IMG/VR virus record: IMGVR_UViG_3300034198_015474
Location: 1-25,712 of that record
DNA: 25,712 nt
Direction: 5' to 3' (one strand)
From: a virus
The translations under genes and the position numbers were made by a program. Below are positions 8,613 to 15,697 of this stretch, in pieces (position 1 is the stretch's first letter; every line of letters starts with the position of its first letter). Below the pieces are notes generated by a model. The model was not told the origin of the DNA. It searched no databases and saw nothing but the letters and a program-made list of their open reading frames with translations.

Positions 8613-9316
8613 AACCAGATAAAATTTATATAGTTCATTATACAAAATTATCAGATAGATATTCTAAAGTCATTTCCTTTTTAGAAAATTCTAAAATTCC
8701 TTATGAATTTATAAAAGAATATGATCAAGAAGATTTATCTACAGATATATTAAAACAATATTATCTAGCAGATGAAATTAAATTTAAACAAAAAATAGAC
8801 CCTTTATGGGATTCTAATATTCATAGATTTAGGACCTTAAATTTACCAGAAATATCTTGTACAATAAAACATTTAAAAGCAATAGAAAAGGTTTCTTTGG
8901 AATGTCCTAATTTTGGATTAATTTTAGAAGACGATGTTTTATTTAATAATAATTTTAATGACTTATATAAAAAGTATATTTCAGAAACTCCGACAGATTG
9001 GGATGCTATATTCCTCGGTGAAGGGTGTGGAATAAATTTTCAAAATGAAAAAATCTTTAATAGCCAAAAGATTAGTAAAAATTCTTATTTAATGAATCAC
9101 CCGGCTACTAATTGCGCAGAAGCTTATCTTTTAAAACCTCAAATAGCATCTAAAATATATTCATCAGCTATTCCTTTTCAATTAGTTTCTGATTGGGAAA
9201 TAGCTTATCAATTATATAAATTTAATGCCAAAACATATTGGTGGTATCCTTCAATAGCTTCTCAAGGATCAAGAAACGGATTGTATAAATCAACACTAGA
9301 TTTAGGTCAAAGATAA
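8609..9316 (+). CDS. GT25 glycosyltransferase
   Basis: 235 aa; ATGA overlap with the GT10 gene. It has the standard GT25 architecture: N-terminal KIYIVHYTKLSDRYSKV, the EISCTIKHLKAIEKV helix (81-95) equivalent to the family's G-E-x-G-C-x-x-S-H block, the E107-D108-D109-V motif after GLIL, a TDWDAIFLGEGCG strand, and the conserved CAEAYLLKPQIA segment. The ending SQGSRNGLYKST matches GT25 C-termini. It is a second, better-conserved copy of the family than 4751-5413. GT25 members usually transfer galactose or glucose to LPS. Confidence 0.85.
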   Translation: MKPDKIYIVHYTKLSDRYSKVISFLENSKIPYEFIKEYDQEDLSTDILKQYYLADEIKFKQKIDPLWDSNIHRFRTLNLPEISCTIKHLKAIEKVSLECPNFGLILEDDVLFNNNFNDLYKKYISETPTDWDAIFLGEGCGINFQNEKIFNSQKISKNSYLMNHPATNCAEAYLLKPQIASKIYSSAIPFQLVSDWEIAYQLYKFNAKTYWWYPSIASQGSRNGLYKSTLDLGQR

Positions 9317-10407
9317 TGAAAAAAGCAGCATTTATTAAATTTGCCGGATTAGCTTCTGGAGGAACTGAAAAATATCTTCAAACTTTGGCATGTTTATTAC
9401 CTAAAGATAGATATCAGATAGATTATTTTTATACTAATGCAGCACCCTTTTTAAATTCTAGTTTTGTACATCCGGATAATGACCCAGTAAGAAAACAATT
9501 AATAGAAGACCAAGGTATTAATACTATTAAGATTCATGTAGATCATAAAATAGGTAATGTCGAACCTTATGAATGGATAGGAACGGATTTTTGGGATTTA
9601 TTTAAAGAAACTAATTATGATTTTATACAAACCGCGAGAGGAGGTTATCCAGAATATCCTTTCAACATTATTAATAATTGTCCTATAATTGATAGTATTC
9701 ATAGTTTTAACGGTGAAGACAAACCCAATATTAAAAAGGCAATTCTTTTATGTAAATGGCAAGCAGAAAAATGGGCTAGTAATGGTGGTAATATCTCAAA
9801 GGCAGAAATAATTCCTTCTATAGTTAAAGTACCAGAAAAAAAACCATCTAATCTAAGAAAACTTTTAAATATAGAAGAAGATATTTTTATATATGGTTTT
9901 CACCAAGCCAATAGAAGTGATATATTTTCTCCTAATTCTTTAGCAGCTTACAAGCAAGTACAAAACGATAAAACTTGTTTTGTTATTTTAGGAGGATGTC
10001 AAGAACATATCAATACTGTTAAAGAATTGGGATTAAAAAATGTTTATTTCTTGGAATTTACAAGTTCTGTAGAAGATATACATGATTTTTTAGCTGGCAT
10101 AGATGTATATGCTCATGCTAGATCAGACGGAGAAGTATGTTCGGCTTCTATAATAGAAGCAATGTATCATGGTAAACCAGTTATTAGTCACCCAGCTTTG
10201 AATATGGGTCATGTAGAACAAATAGAAAGCTGTGGTAAAATGGCTTATTCTTTTGAAGAATATGTATCAGAAATGATTTCTCTTCGGGATAATAAAAATT
10301 ATTATAAAGAAAAATCAGAAAAAACCTTAAACAGATATTGGGAAAAATACGATTATCGAGTGATAGAAAAGAATATAATCTCTTTATATGATAATTTAAA
10401 CTATTGA
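9316..10407 (+). CDS. GT4-family (GT-B fold) glycosyltransferase
   Basis: 363 aa; start codon overlaps the upstream stop by one base (TAATG). It has both GT-B domains: an N-terminal Rossmann domain with the acceptor-side glycine loop LASGGTEKYL (12-21), and a C-terminal domain with FVILGG, then HARSDGEVCSASIIEAMYHG, including the EX7E pair E273 and E281 and the GKPVI strand. A cluster of internal acidic residues and one GFHQANRSDIFSPNSL loop mark the interdomain region. It is the only GT4 in the GT array and the last GT before the gap at 10408. GT4 enzymes are retaining transferases with diverse donors. The next gene starts after 31 bp with its own promoter-like site. Confidence 0.85.
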   Translation: MKKAAFIKFAGLASGGTEKYLQTLACLLPKDRYQIDYFYTNAAPFLNSSFVHPDNDPVRKQLIEDQGINTIKIHVDHKIGNVEPYEWIGTDFWDLFKETNYDFIQTARGGYPEYPFNIINNCPIIDSIHSFNGEDKPNIKKAILLCKWQAEKWASNGGNISKAEIIPSIVKVPEKKPSNLRKLLNIEEDIFIYGFHQANRSDIFSPNSLAAYKQVQNDKTCFVILGGCQEHINTVKELGLKNVYFLEFTSSVEDIHDFLAGIDVYAHARSDGEVCSASIIEAMYHGKPVISHPALNMGHVEQIESCGKMAYSFEEYVSEMISLRDNKNYYKEKSEKTLNRYWEKYDYRVIEKNIISLYDNLNY

Positions 10408-10438
10408 TTTTTTAACAATTTGTCCTATTATATATAAT
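10404..10438 (+). promoter_or_regulatory. Sigma70-like promoter inside the cargo, leaderless start
   Basis: TTGATT (10404-10409), a 16-bp spacer, then TATTAT (10426-10431), which also begins a longer AT run TATTATATATAAT. The ATG at 10439 lies 7 nt after the hexamer, about where transcription would start, so the mRNA would be leaderless. This is the only gap longer than a few bases between gp47 and gp46. It may separate the glycosyltransferase unit from the methyltransferase/heptose unit. The TATTATAT octamer could alternatively be read as a gp55-type late promoter (T4 consensus TATAAATA). Confidence 0.5.
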
Positions 10439-11107
10439 ATGACACTAGATCAAAAAATAGACGAAATAGATCACAGATTAAAAACCGAAGCAAGAATAAT
10501 AGCAAATTGGGATTTTCACGAAACATTCCATTTAGCATGCGCAGACGAAGTTAAAATAGAAGGATTATGGTTAGAATTTGGAGTCTTCACCGGAAGAAGT
10601 ATAGAACAATTTTCTAGAAAAACCACGAAAGAGATTTACGGATTTGATTGTTTTGAAGGATTACCAGAGCATTGGGATGCTAACAATCCTAAAGGAGCTT
10701 TTAATCTTAATGGGCAAATACCTCCTGGTTATATTGTGGGAGATAATCATTCCATGTTTAATAGTGATCTTCCAGTAAATTGGAAACCTTGGCCAGATAA
10801 TGTAAAGCTTATAAAAGGATATTTTGAAGATACACTTCCTCTTTTTGTCAAGAAATTTGAGGGAGATGTAGCATTTCTTCATGTTGATAGTGATTTATAT
10901 TCATCAGCTAAGACAATTTTTAAATATCTAGGATCTAGAATAAAAAAAGGAACTATTATTGTATTTGATGAAATTAACGATTATGAAGATTTTCGTTTAC
11001 ATGAAATCAAAGCATTCGCAGAATTTTTATTAGAAACCGGATTAGATTACAAGCCTTTGATTTATCAAAATTTGGGTTGCAGCCAAGGTTGTTTTGAAAT
11101 CATTTAA
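10439..11107 (+). CDS. TylF/MycF-like SAM-dependent O-methyltransferase
   Basis: 222 aa. The class I methyltransferase motif LEFGVFTGRSIEQFS (45-59) is followed by GFDCFEGLPEHW (68-79) and FLHVDSDLYSSAKTIF (146-161), the characteristic sequence of the macrocin O-methyltransferase (TylF/MycF) family, with metal-binding acidic candidates at D150, D152, D177 and E178. TylF enzymes methylate sugar hydroxyls, and relatives are common in polysaccharide clusters, so a role in capping or decorating the glycan made by the neighbouring transferases is a reasonable inference. It begins a new unit behind a promoter-like site and is followed within 1 nt by the SIS gene. Confidence 0.8.
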   Translation: MTLDQKIDEIDHRLKTEARIIANWDFHETFHLACADEVKIEGLWLEFGVFTGRSIEQFSRKTTKEIYGFDCFEGLPEHWDANNPKGAFNLNGQIPPGYIVGDNHSMFNSDLPVNWKPWPDNVKLIKGYFEDTLPLFVKKFEGDVAFLHVDSDLYSSAKTIFKYLGSRIKKGTIIVFDEINDYEDFRLHEIKAFAEFLLETGLDYKPLIYQNLGCSQGCFEII

Positions 11108-11108
11108 T

Positions 11109-11678
11109 ATGAAATTAAATCAATATATAGATCAATATTTTATAGAAACCAAATCTATAATAGATCAAATCAATATTGACTCTATATCTAATTTTATTGT
11201 TAATATAGATAAAATTAAAAAAAGTAAAGGAAGATTGTTTATTTTGGGTGTTGGAGGGAGTGCTGCTAATGCTAGTCATGCCGTAAATGATTTTAGAAAA
11301 ATTCTTGGGATAGAAACTTACGCTGTAACAGATAATGTAGCAGAATTAACCGCAAGAATCAATGATGAATCTTGGGAGGATAGTTATGCTAATTGGTTGA
11401 AAGGCAGTAAGCTATCTTCTAAAGATGTTATAATTGTATTTTCTGTTGGTGGAGGAACTGATACTACTTCAAAAAATTTAGTAAATGCTATTAAATATGC
11501 TAAAAAAGTTAAAAGCAAAATACTATCTGTTGTTAGTAGAGATGGTGGTTATTCGAAAAAAGTATCAGACGCTTGTATATTAATACCAGTAATAAATGAT
11601 TTAAGAATTACAGCTCATGCTGAAGAATGGCAGGGTATTATTTTACATTTAGTAGTTAATTATTTTACACAAAAATGA
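11109..11678 (+). CDS. SIS-domain phosphosugar isomerase, GmhA-like
   Basis: 189 aa from the ATG at 11109, one base after the upstream TAA. An in-frame TTG at 11094 would add 5 residues but overlaps the neighbour and is less likely. The SIS fold shows in FILGVGGSAANASHAV (44-59, equivalent to GmhA's GNGGS loop), VIIVFSVGGGTDTTSKN (107-123) and ILSVVSRDGG. The length and a C-terminal ITAHAEEWQGIILHLVVNYF helix match GmhA (about 190 aa), which converts sedoheptulose 7-phosphate to glycero-manno-heptose 7-phosphate. By eye, the residues corresponding to E. coli GmhA Glu65 and His180 are not conserved (N/D near 60-61, Q near 175), so substrate or activity may differ. Transaldolase, HddA-like kinase and nucleotidyltransferase genes follow. 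Confidence 0.75.
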   Translation: MKLNQYIDQYFIETKSIIDQINIDSISNFIVNIDKIKKSKGRLFILGVGGSAANASHAVNDFRKILGIETYAVTDNVAELTARINDESWEDSYANWLKGSKLSSKDVIIVFSVGGGTDTTSKNLVNAIKYAKKVKSKILSVVSRDGGYSKKVSDACILIPVINDLRITAHAEEWQGIILHLVVNYFTQK

Positions 11679-12391
11679 ATTTACAAAACAAAGCATTAGA
11701 AAATAATCCAGAATGTGTAGATAATGTTACATTTAAGGATGGACATTTGGGTGGATGTAATTTATTAGGAGATCCAGGCACAGAATGTCCTAAAATGTGG
11801 AGATATATTGTAAACAAATATTATATTAAATCTGTTTTAGATATTGGTTGTGGGTTTGGATTTCATTTAAAATATTTTAAAGATTTTTTAAATTTAAAAA
11901 TTAAAGGTGTAGAAGGATCCGAAAAGGTTCAAAAGCTTTCATTTTATCCAGATGATATAATAGCTCATGATTATTCTTTAGGTTCTTTGAAATTAAATGA
12001 AAATTTTGATTTATGTTGGTCTGTTGAATTTGTAGAACACGTCAATGCGGAATATAGACATTTCTTTTTTGAAAATTTTGCTCAATGTAAATATCTATTA
12101 ATTACTCATGCAGTTCCCGGTCAGGGTGGATATCATCATGTTAATGAACAAACAGATGAATATTGGATTAATGAATTGTCATCTTATGGTTTTGTATATA
12201 ATCCAGCAGAAACTAAATATCTTAGAGATTTAGCTCTAGAAGATTTCAATGATTTTAGAGCTTGGCAAAATGAAGACCCTTTGACTCGTTCTATAAGAGG
12301 AGTTTCATGTAATACCAATTCTCAAATAGGTCATTTAATTCCTCATGTAGCAGAAGCCGGGTTATTTTTTATCAATAAAAATTTAATATGA
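11675..12391 (+). CDS. Class I SAM-dependent methyltransferase
   Basis: 238 aa; ATGA overlap with the SIS gene. Motif I VLDIGCGFGFHLKYF (54-68) and the acidic end of beta-2 (KGVEGSE) bind SAM. NFDLCWSVEFVEHVNAEY is the motif II/post-II region of the Methyltransf_11/23-type families. A short Cys-containing N-terminus (NPECVDN, GGCNLL, GTECPK) precedes the Rossmann core. The family is broad and does not give a substrate; setting it in a sugar cluster suggests sugar or sugar-lipid methylation, an inference only. It sits between the isomerase and the transaldolase without gaps. Confidence 0.75.
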   Translation: MNLQNKALENNPECVDNVTFKDGHLGGCNLLGDPGTECPKMWRYIVNKYYIKSVLDIGCGFGFHLKYFKDFLNLKIKGVEGSEKVQKLSFYPDDIIAHDYSLGSLKLNENFDLCWSVEFVEHVNAEYRHFFFENFAQCKYLLITHAVPGQGGYHHVNEQTDEYWINELSSYGFVYNPAETKYLRDLALEDFNDFRAWQNEDPLTRSIRGVSCNTNSQIGHLIPHVAEAGLFFINKNLI

Positions 12392-13092
12392 TAGAAATAT
12401 ATGCGGATACTTCTAATGTTAAAGAAATCTTTGACATTTATGAAAATAATAAAAAGGTAACTGGATTTACTACTAATCCTAGTCTTATGAAAAAGGCTGG
12501 AATTATAGAATATGTACCTTTTATAAAAGAAATAACTAATAAAATTATAGATCTTCCCTTTTCATTTGAAATCTTTGCAGATGAATTAAATGAAATGGAG
12601 TATCAAATACAAAAAATTTCAGAATACGGAAATAATATATTTGTTAAAGTACCGATAACAAATACTAAAGGTGAATCTACAGCTGATTTGATTTATAAAA
12701 TGAATCAAAAAGGAATAAACATTAATGTTACAGCTATTTTTACAGAAGCACAAATTAAAAACATTTTAGATAAATCCATAGACACAAAACATTCTCTTAT
12801 ACTTTCTATATTTGCTGGAAGAATTTCGGACACAGGTGTAGATCCGACTCATATAATTTCAGATACTTCAAAGTTTTTAAAAAATAATAATTCGTTTATT
12901 AAAACTTTATGGGCTAGTACTCGTAGTGTTTATAATGTATACGAAGCAGAAAAATGCGGTTGTGATATTATTACCGTAACCCCAGATATATTACCTAAAT
13001 TAAAATTAAAAGATAAAAATTTAGATGACTTTTCTTTAGAAACTGTTAAAATGTTCTATGACGATGCACAATCATCTAATTTGAACATATGA
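12388..13092 (+). CDS. Transaldolase (small TalC/FSA-type)
   Basis: 234 aa; ATGA overlap. The small-transaldolase signatures are present in order: IYADTSNVKEIFD, TGFTTNPSLMKKAG (25-38), the Schiff-base lysine K87 in NIFVKVPIT, INVTAIFTEAQ, LSIFAGRISDTG and LWASTRSVYNVYEA, ending with the ITVTPDILPKL strand. The enzyme moves a dihydroxyacetone unit between sugar phosphates and can make or consume sedoheptulose 7-phosphate, the GmhA substrate. Cyanophages carry a talC for pentose-phosphate diversion, but here the gene lies inside a nucleotide-sugar cluster and not among photosynthesis genes. That placement makes a heptose-precursor role the better guess. Confidence 0.88.
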   Translation: MIEIYADTSNVKEIFDIYENNKKVTGFTTNPSLMKKAGIIEYVPFIKEITNKIIDLPFSFEIFADELNEMEYQIQKISEYGNNIFVKVPITNTKGESTADLIYKMNQKGININVTAIFTEAQIKNILDKSIDTKHSLILSIFAGRISDTGVDPTHIISDTSKFLKNNNSFIKTLWASTRSVYNVYEAEKCGCDIITVTPDILPKLKLKDKNLDDFSLETVKMFYDDAQSSNLNI

Positions 13093-14072
13093 TTATTAGT
13101 AGAACTCCTTTAAGAATAACATTAGGTGGTGGTGGTACAGATTTACCAAGCTTTTATTCTAAGCACGGAGGATTGGTGGTATCTATGGCTATAGACAAAT
13201 ATATCTATTTGACATATAAACCAGATCATTTTGAAAAACAATTAAAGCTTCGTTACTCTCAAATAGAGATAGTAAATGATGTTTCAGAATTAAAAAATCA
13301 TAGAGCTAAGGAAGCATTGTTAATTCATAAGATTAATAATAGCTGTGAAATTAATTCCTGTGCTGATTTACCGTCCAATACAGGATTAGGTTCTTCTGGC
13401 AGTTTCTTGGTAGGCACTTTGAATTGCATTAGGGAATATAAAAAACTTAACAGAGAACCACATATACTAGCAGAAGAAGCTTGTGATATTGAAATTAATA
13501 GACTCAAAGAACCAGTAGGTAAACAGGATCAATATATAGCGGCATATGGAGGAATAAAAATTCTTAACATAGATACAGAAGGTAAAGTAAATGTAGAAGA
13601 TTTAAAATTAAATCAAAGCTTAATTAATAATTTTGTATCACATTTGTGTGTTTATTATTTAAACATTAAGAGAGATGCATCAGAAATACTTTCAGATCAA
13701 CAGAAACTTAAAGGTAATTCAGAAGATATTTTAAAAATAGTTAAAGAACATGGATTAAAAACAATCTCATATCTAAGAGAAGGTGATTTTATATCCTATG
13801 GTTCTTTGATGGATGAGTATTGGCAACTTAAAAAACAATTATCTAATAAGATTTCTGTACCTATTGTAGATAACATTTATGAACATACCAAGAAATACTT
13901 TAATGTACTAGGTGGAAAAATAATTGGAGCTGGTGGTGGTGGATTTTTATTATTATATTGTCCTAATAATCAAGATAAATTAGATGCTTTTATGAATGAT
14001 AATGGATTCCCTAGATTGCATTTTGGATTAGATAATCACGGGTCTATGATCTTAGGTAATTTTACTAATTAA
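13089..14072 (+). CDS. GHMP sugar kinase, HddA-like (heptose 7-phosphate kinase)
   Basis: 327 aa; ATGA overlap with transaldolase. The N-terminus ISRTPLRITLGGGGTDLPSF (3-22) is characteristic of the D-glycero-alpha-D-manno-heptose 7-phosphate kinase (HddA) branch of GHMP kinases. The ATP-binding P-loop LPSNTGLGSSGSF and the C-terminal GGKIIGAGGGGFLLLY motif complete the three GHMP signatures, and EINRLKEPVGKQDQYIAAYGG is also typical of this branch. HddA phosphorylates heptose 7-phosphate at C1 in GDP-heptose pathways. Related kinases act on fucose or other sugars, so the exact substrate is not proven. The adjacent GmhA-like, HAD and nucleotidyltransferase genes favour heptose. Confidence 0.85.
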   Translation: MIISRTPLRITLGGGGTDLPSFYSKHGGLVVSMAIDKYIYLTYKPDHFEKQLKLRYSQIEIVNDVSELKNHRAKEALLIHKINNSCEINSCADLPSNTGLGSSGSFLVGTLNCIREYKKLNREPHILAEEACDIEINRLKEPVGKQDQYIAAYGGIKILNIDTEGKVNVEDLKLNQSLINNFVSHLCVYYLNIKRDASEILSDQQKLKGNSEDILKIVKEHGLKTISYLREGDFISYGSLMDEYWQLKKQLSNKISVPIVDNIYEHTKKYFNVLGGKIIGAGGGGFLLLYCPNNQDKLDAFMNDNGFPRLHFGLDNHGSMILGNFTN

Positions 14073-14073
14073 T

Positions 14074-14805
14074 ATGGAAATATATTGTTTTGATTTGGAT
14101 AATACTTTATGTATTACTAAAAGTAAAGGTTACATCAATGCAGAACCTATTTTAGAACGCATAAAAATAGTTAATGATCTTTATGATAAGGGTCATTATA
14201 TAAAAATATATACAGCAAGGGGTACCACAGAATTTAAAGGCAATCTAGCTTTAGTGTTAGACAAGTATTATCAACTTACAAAAAACCAATTAAATTATTG
14301 GGGATTAAAATATCATGAATTAATATTAGGCAAACCTCCTTATGACTTTTTTATAGATGATAAAGCAATTCATAGTGATTCATATTTTAAACCTATAAAT
14401 CAAAAGAAAGGTGTATTGATAGGGTCTTTTGATATAATTCATTTTGGTTATATTCAAGCATTTAAAGAAGCAAAGAATTATTGTGATCATCTCACTATTT
14501 TACTCCATGAAGATCCTTCATTAGATCGCTCAGAAAAAATTAAACCTATTCATTCTGTAGAAGAAAGAGTTGAAATTTTGTCTTCTATAAGGTATATTAA
14601 TGATATAATTGTTTATAAAACGGAAAAGGATCTTTATAATATTTTAAAAGAAAATTCTTTTGATATAAGAATCATGGGTGATGATTACAGAGAAAGAGAT
14701 TATACTGGTAAAGATTTAAACATACCAGAAATTTTTATAAACAGAGATCATGGATGGAGTACAACTAAATTTAAAACATTAATACATGAGCAATTTAAAA
14801 AATAA
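14074..14805 (+). CDS. HAD phosphatase-cytidylyltransferase fusion
   Basis: 243 aa in two domains. Residues 1-105 are a capless HAD phosphatase with all four motifs: D7-L-D9-N-T, T48 in YTARGTT, K87 in LGKPP, and D95-D96 in FFIDDKAIHSD. Residues 113-243 are a nucleotidyltransferase of the cytidylyltransferase/RfaE-C type: LIGSFDIIHFGYIQAF (H123-x-x-Y126 where the family has HxGH) and GWSTTKF near the end (the STT motif). Such a fusion could remove one phosphate from a sugar 1,7-bisphosphate and then activate the sugar 1-phosphate, the GmhB and HldE-C/HddC steps in one protein. The nucleotide (ADP, CDP or other) is unknown. The Tyr in place of the second His is unusual. It starts 1 nt after the kinase stop. 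Confidence 0.82.
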   Translation: MEIYCFDLDNTLCITKSKGYINAEPILERIKIVNDLYDKGHYIKIYTARGTTEFKGNLALVLDKYYQLTKNQLNYWGLKYHELILGKPPYDFFIDDKAIHSDSYFKPINQKKGVLIGSFDIIHFGYIQAFKEAKNYCDHLTILLHEDPSLDRSEKIKPIHSVEERVEILSSIRYINDIIVYKTEKDLYNILKENSFDIRIMGDDYRERDYTGKDLNIPEIFINRDHGWSTTKFKTLIHEQFKK

Positions 14806-15697
14806 AGTAGTAGTAACCGGAGGATGCGGCTTTATAGGAAGTCATTTAGTAGATAATCTCCTGGAAAAGGGTTATGAAGTTCTTGTTATAGATAATCTTT
14901 CAGCAGAGTCTAATGAAAAATTTTACTTTAATAATTTAGCAACATATTACAAATTTGATATCAATGATGATTCTTTGCCTCATAAAGAGATTTTTGAAAA
15001 TGTAAAATATGTTTTTCATCTTGCAGCAGAGTCTAGAATAGGACCAACTATTCTTAATCCAATAAGAGCTGTAGAAATAAATGCTGTTGGCACTACTAAG
15101 ATGCTTCAATATAGTAGATTATACAATATAGAGAAGTTTATATATTCATCTACATCCTCAGTTTATGGTAATTTATGTAAATTGCCTACAGATGAAAACG
15201 AACCAATAGATTGTTTAAATCCTTATTCTGCTACAAAATATTCCGGAGAACAAATGGTAGAAATGTATACAAAAATGTTTGGATTGAAAACAATTGTATT
15301 TCGTTACTTTAATGTTTTCGGTGAAAGAAGTCCTCGAACAGGTCCTTATGCTCCGGTTATAGGAATATTTTTACGTCAGAAAGCTAATAAAGAACCCTTA
15401 ACAATAGTAGGAAATGGAGAACAATGCAGAGATTTTGTTCATGTATATGATATAGCAAACGTTAATATATTAGCAGCTGAGACAGAAACCCATGAAGGTA
15501 GAAATCTTTACAATATAGGAACCGGTCAAAATATATCAATAAAAGATATAGCTAGACTTATTGATAATAATATTGAATATATTCCAGCAAGAGCTGGTGA
15601 AGCTGAACATACATTAGCTGATATAACAGAAGCTCAAAAATATTTAAATTACAAACCTACCATAGATGTCAAAAATTGGATTTTAGAAAATAAATGA
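14786..15697 (+). CDS. NAD-dependent nucleotide-sugar epimerase/dehydratase (SDR)
   Basis: 303 aa, overlapping the upstream gene by 20 bp. It is an extended SDR: NAD-binding TGGCGFIGSHLVDNLL (11-26), VIDNLS for the adenosine ribose, HLAAESRIG, SSTSSVYG (121-128) with the catalytic Ser/Thr, and Y147-x3-K151. RYFNVFGERSPRTGPYAPVI and GEQCRDFVHVYDIA are typical of UDP-glucose/UDP-GlcNAc 4-epimerases (GalE/WbpP group). It is not recognisably HldD. Placed at the end of the sugar-activation genes it would alter the activated sugar (epimerisation of a heptose or hexose nucleotide) before transfer. It ends in an ATGA overlap with gp46. Confidence 0.85.
   Translation: MSNLKNKVVVTGGCGFIGSHLVDNLLEKGYEVLVIDNLSAESNEKFYFNNLATYYKFDINDDSLPHKEIFENVKYVFHLAAESRIGPTILNPIRAVEINAVGTTKMLQYSRLYNIEKFIYSSTSSVYGNLCKLPTDENEPIDCLNPYSATKYSGEQMVEMYTKMFGLKTIVFRYFNVFGERSPRTGPYAPVIGIFLRQKANKEPLTIVGNGEQCRDFVHVYDIANVNILAAETETHEGRNLYNIGTGQNISIKDIARLIDNNIEYIPARAGEAEHTLADITEAQKYLNYKPTIDVKNWILENK

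Noticed and set aside
12388-13092. Cyanophage auxiliary talC and hence a cyanobacterial host
   Set aside because: No photosynthesis gene is in the window and the neighbours are sugar-activation genes; host cannot be taken from this gene.
14786-15697. HldD (ADP-heptose 6-epimerase)
   Set aside because: Its motifs fit the GalE/WbpP 4-epimerase group better; HldD was not recognisable, so only a general SDR epimerase call is made.
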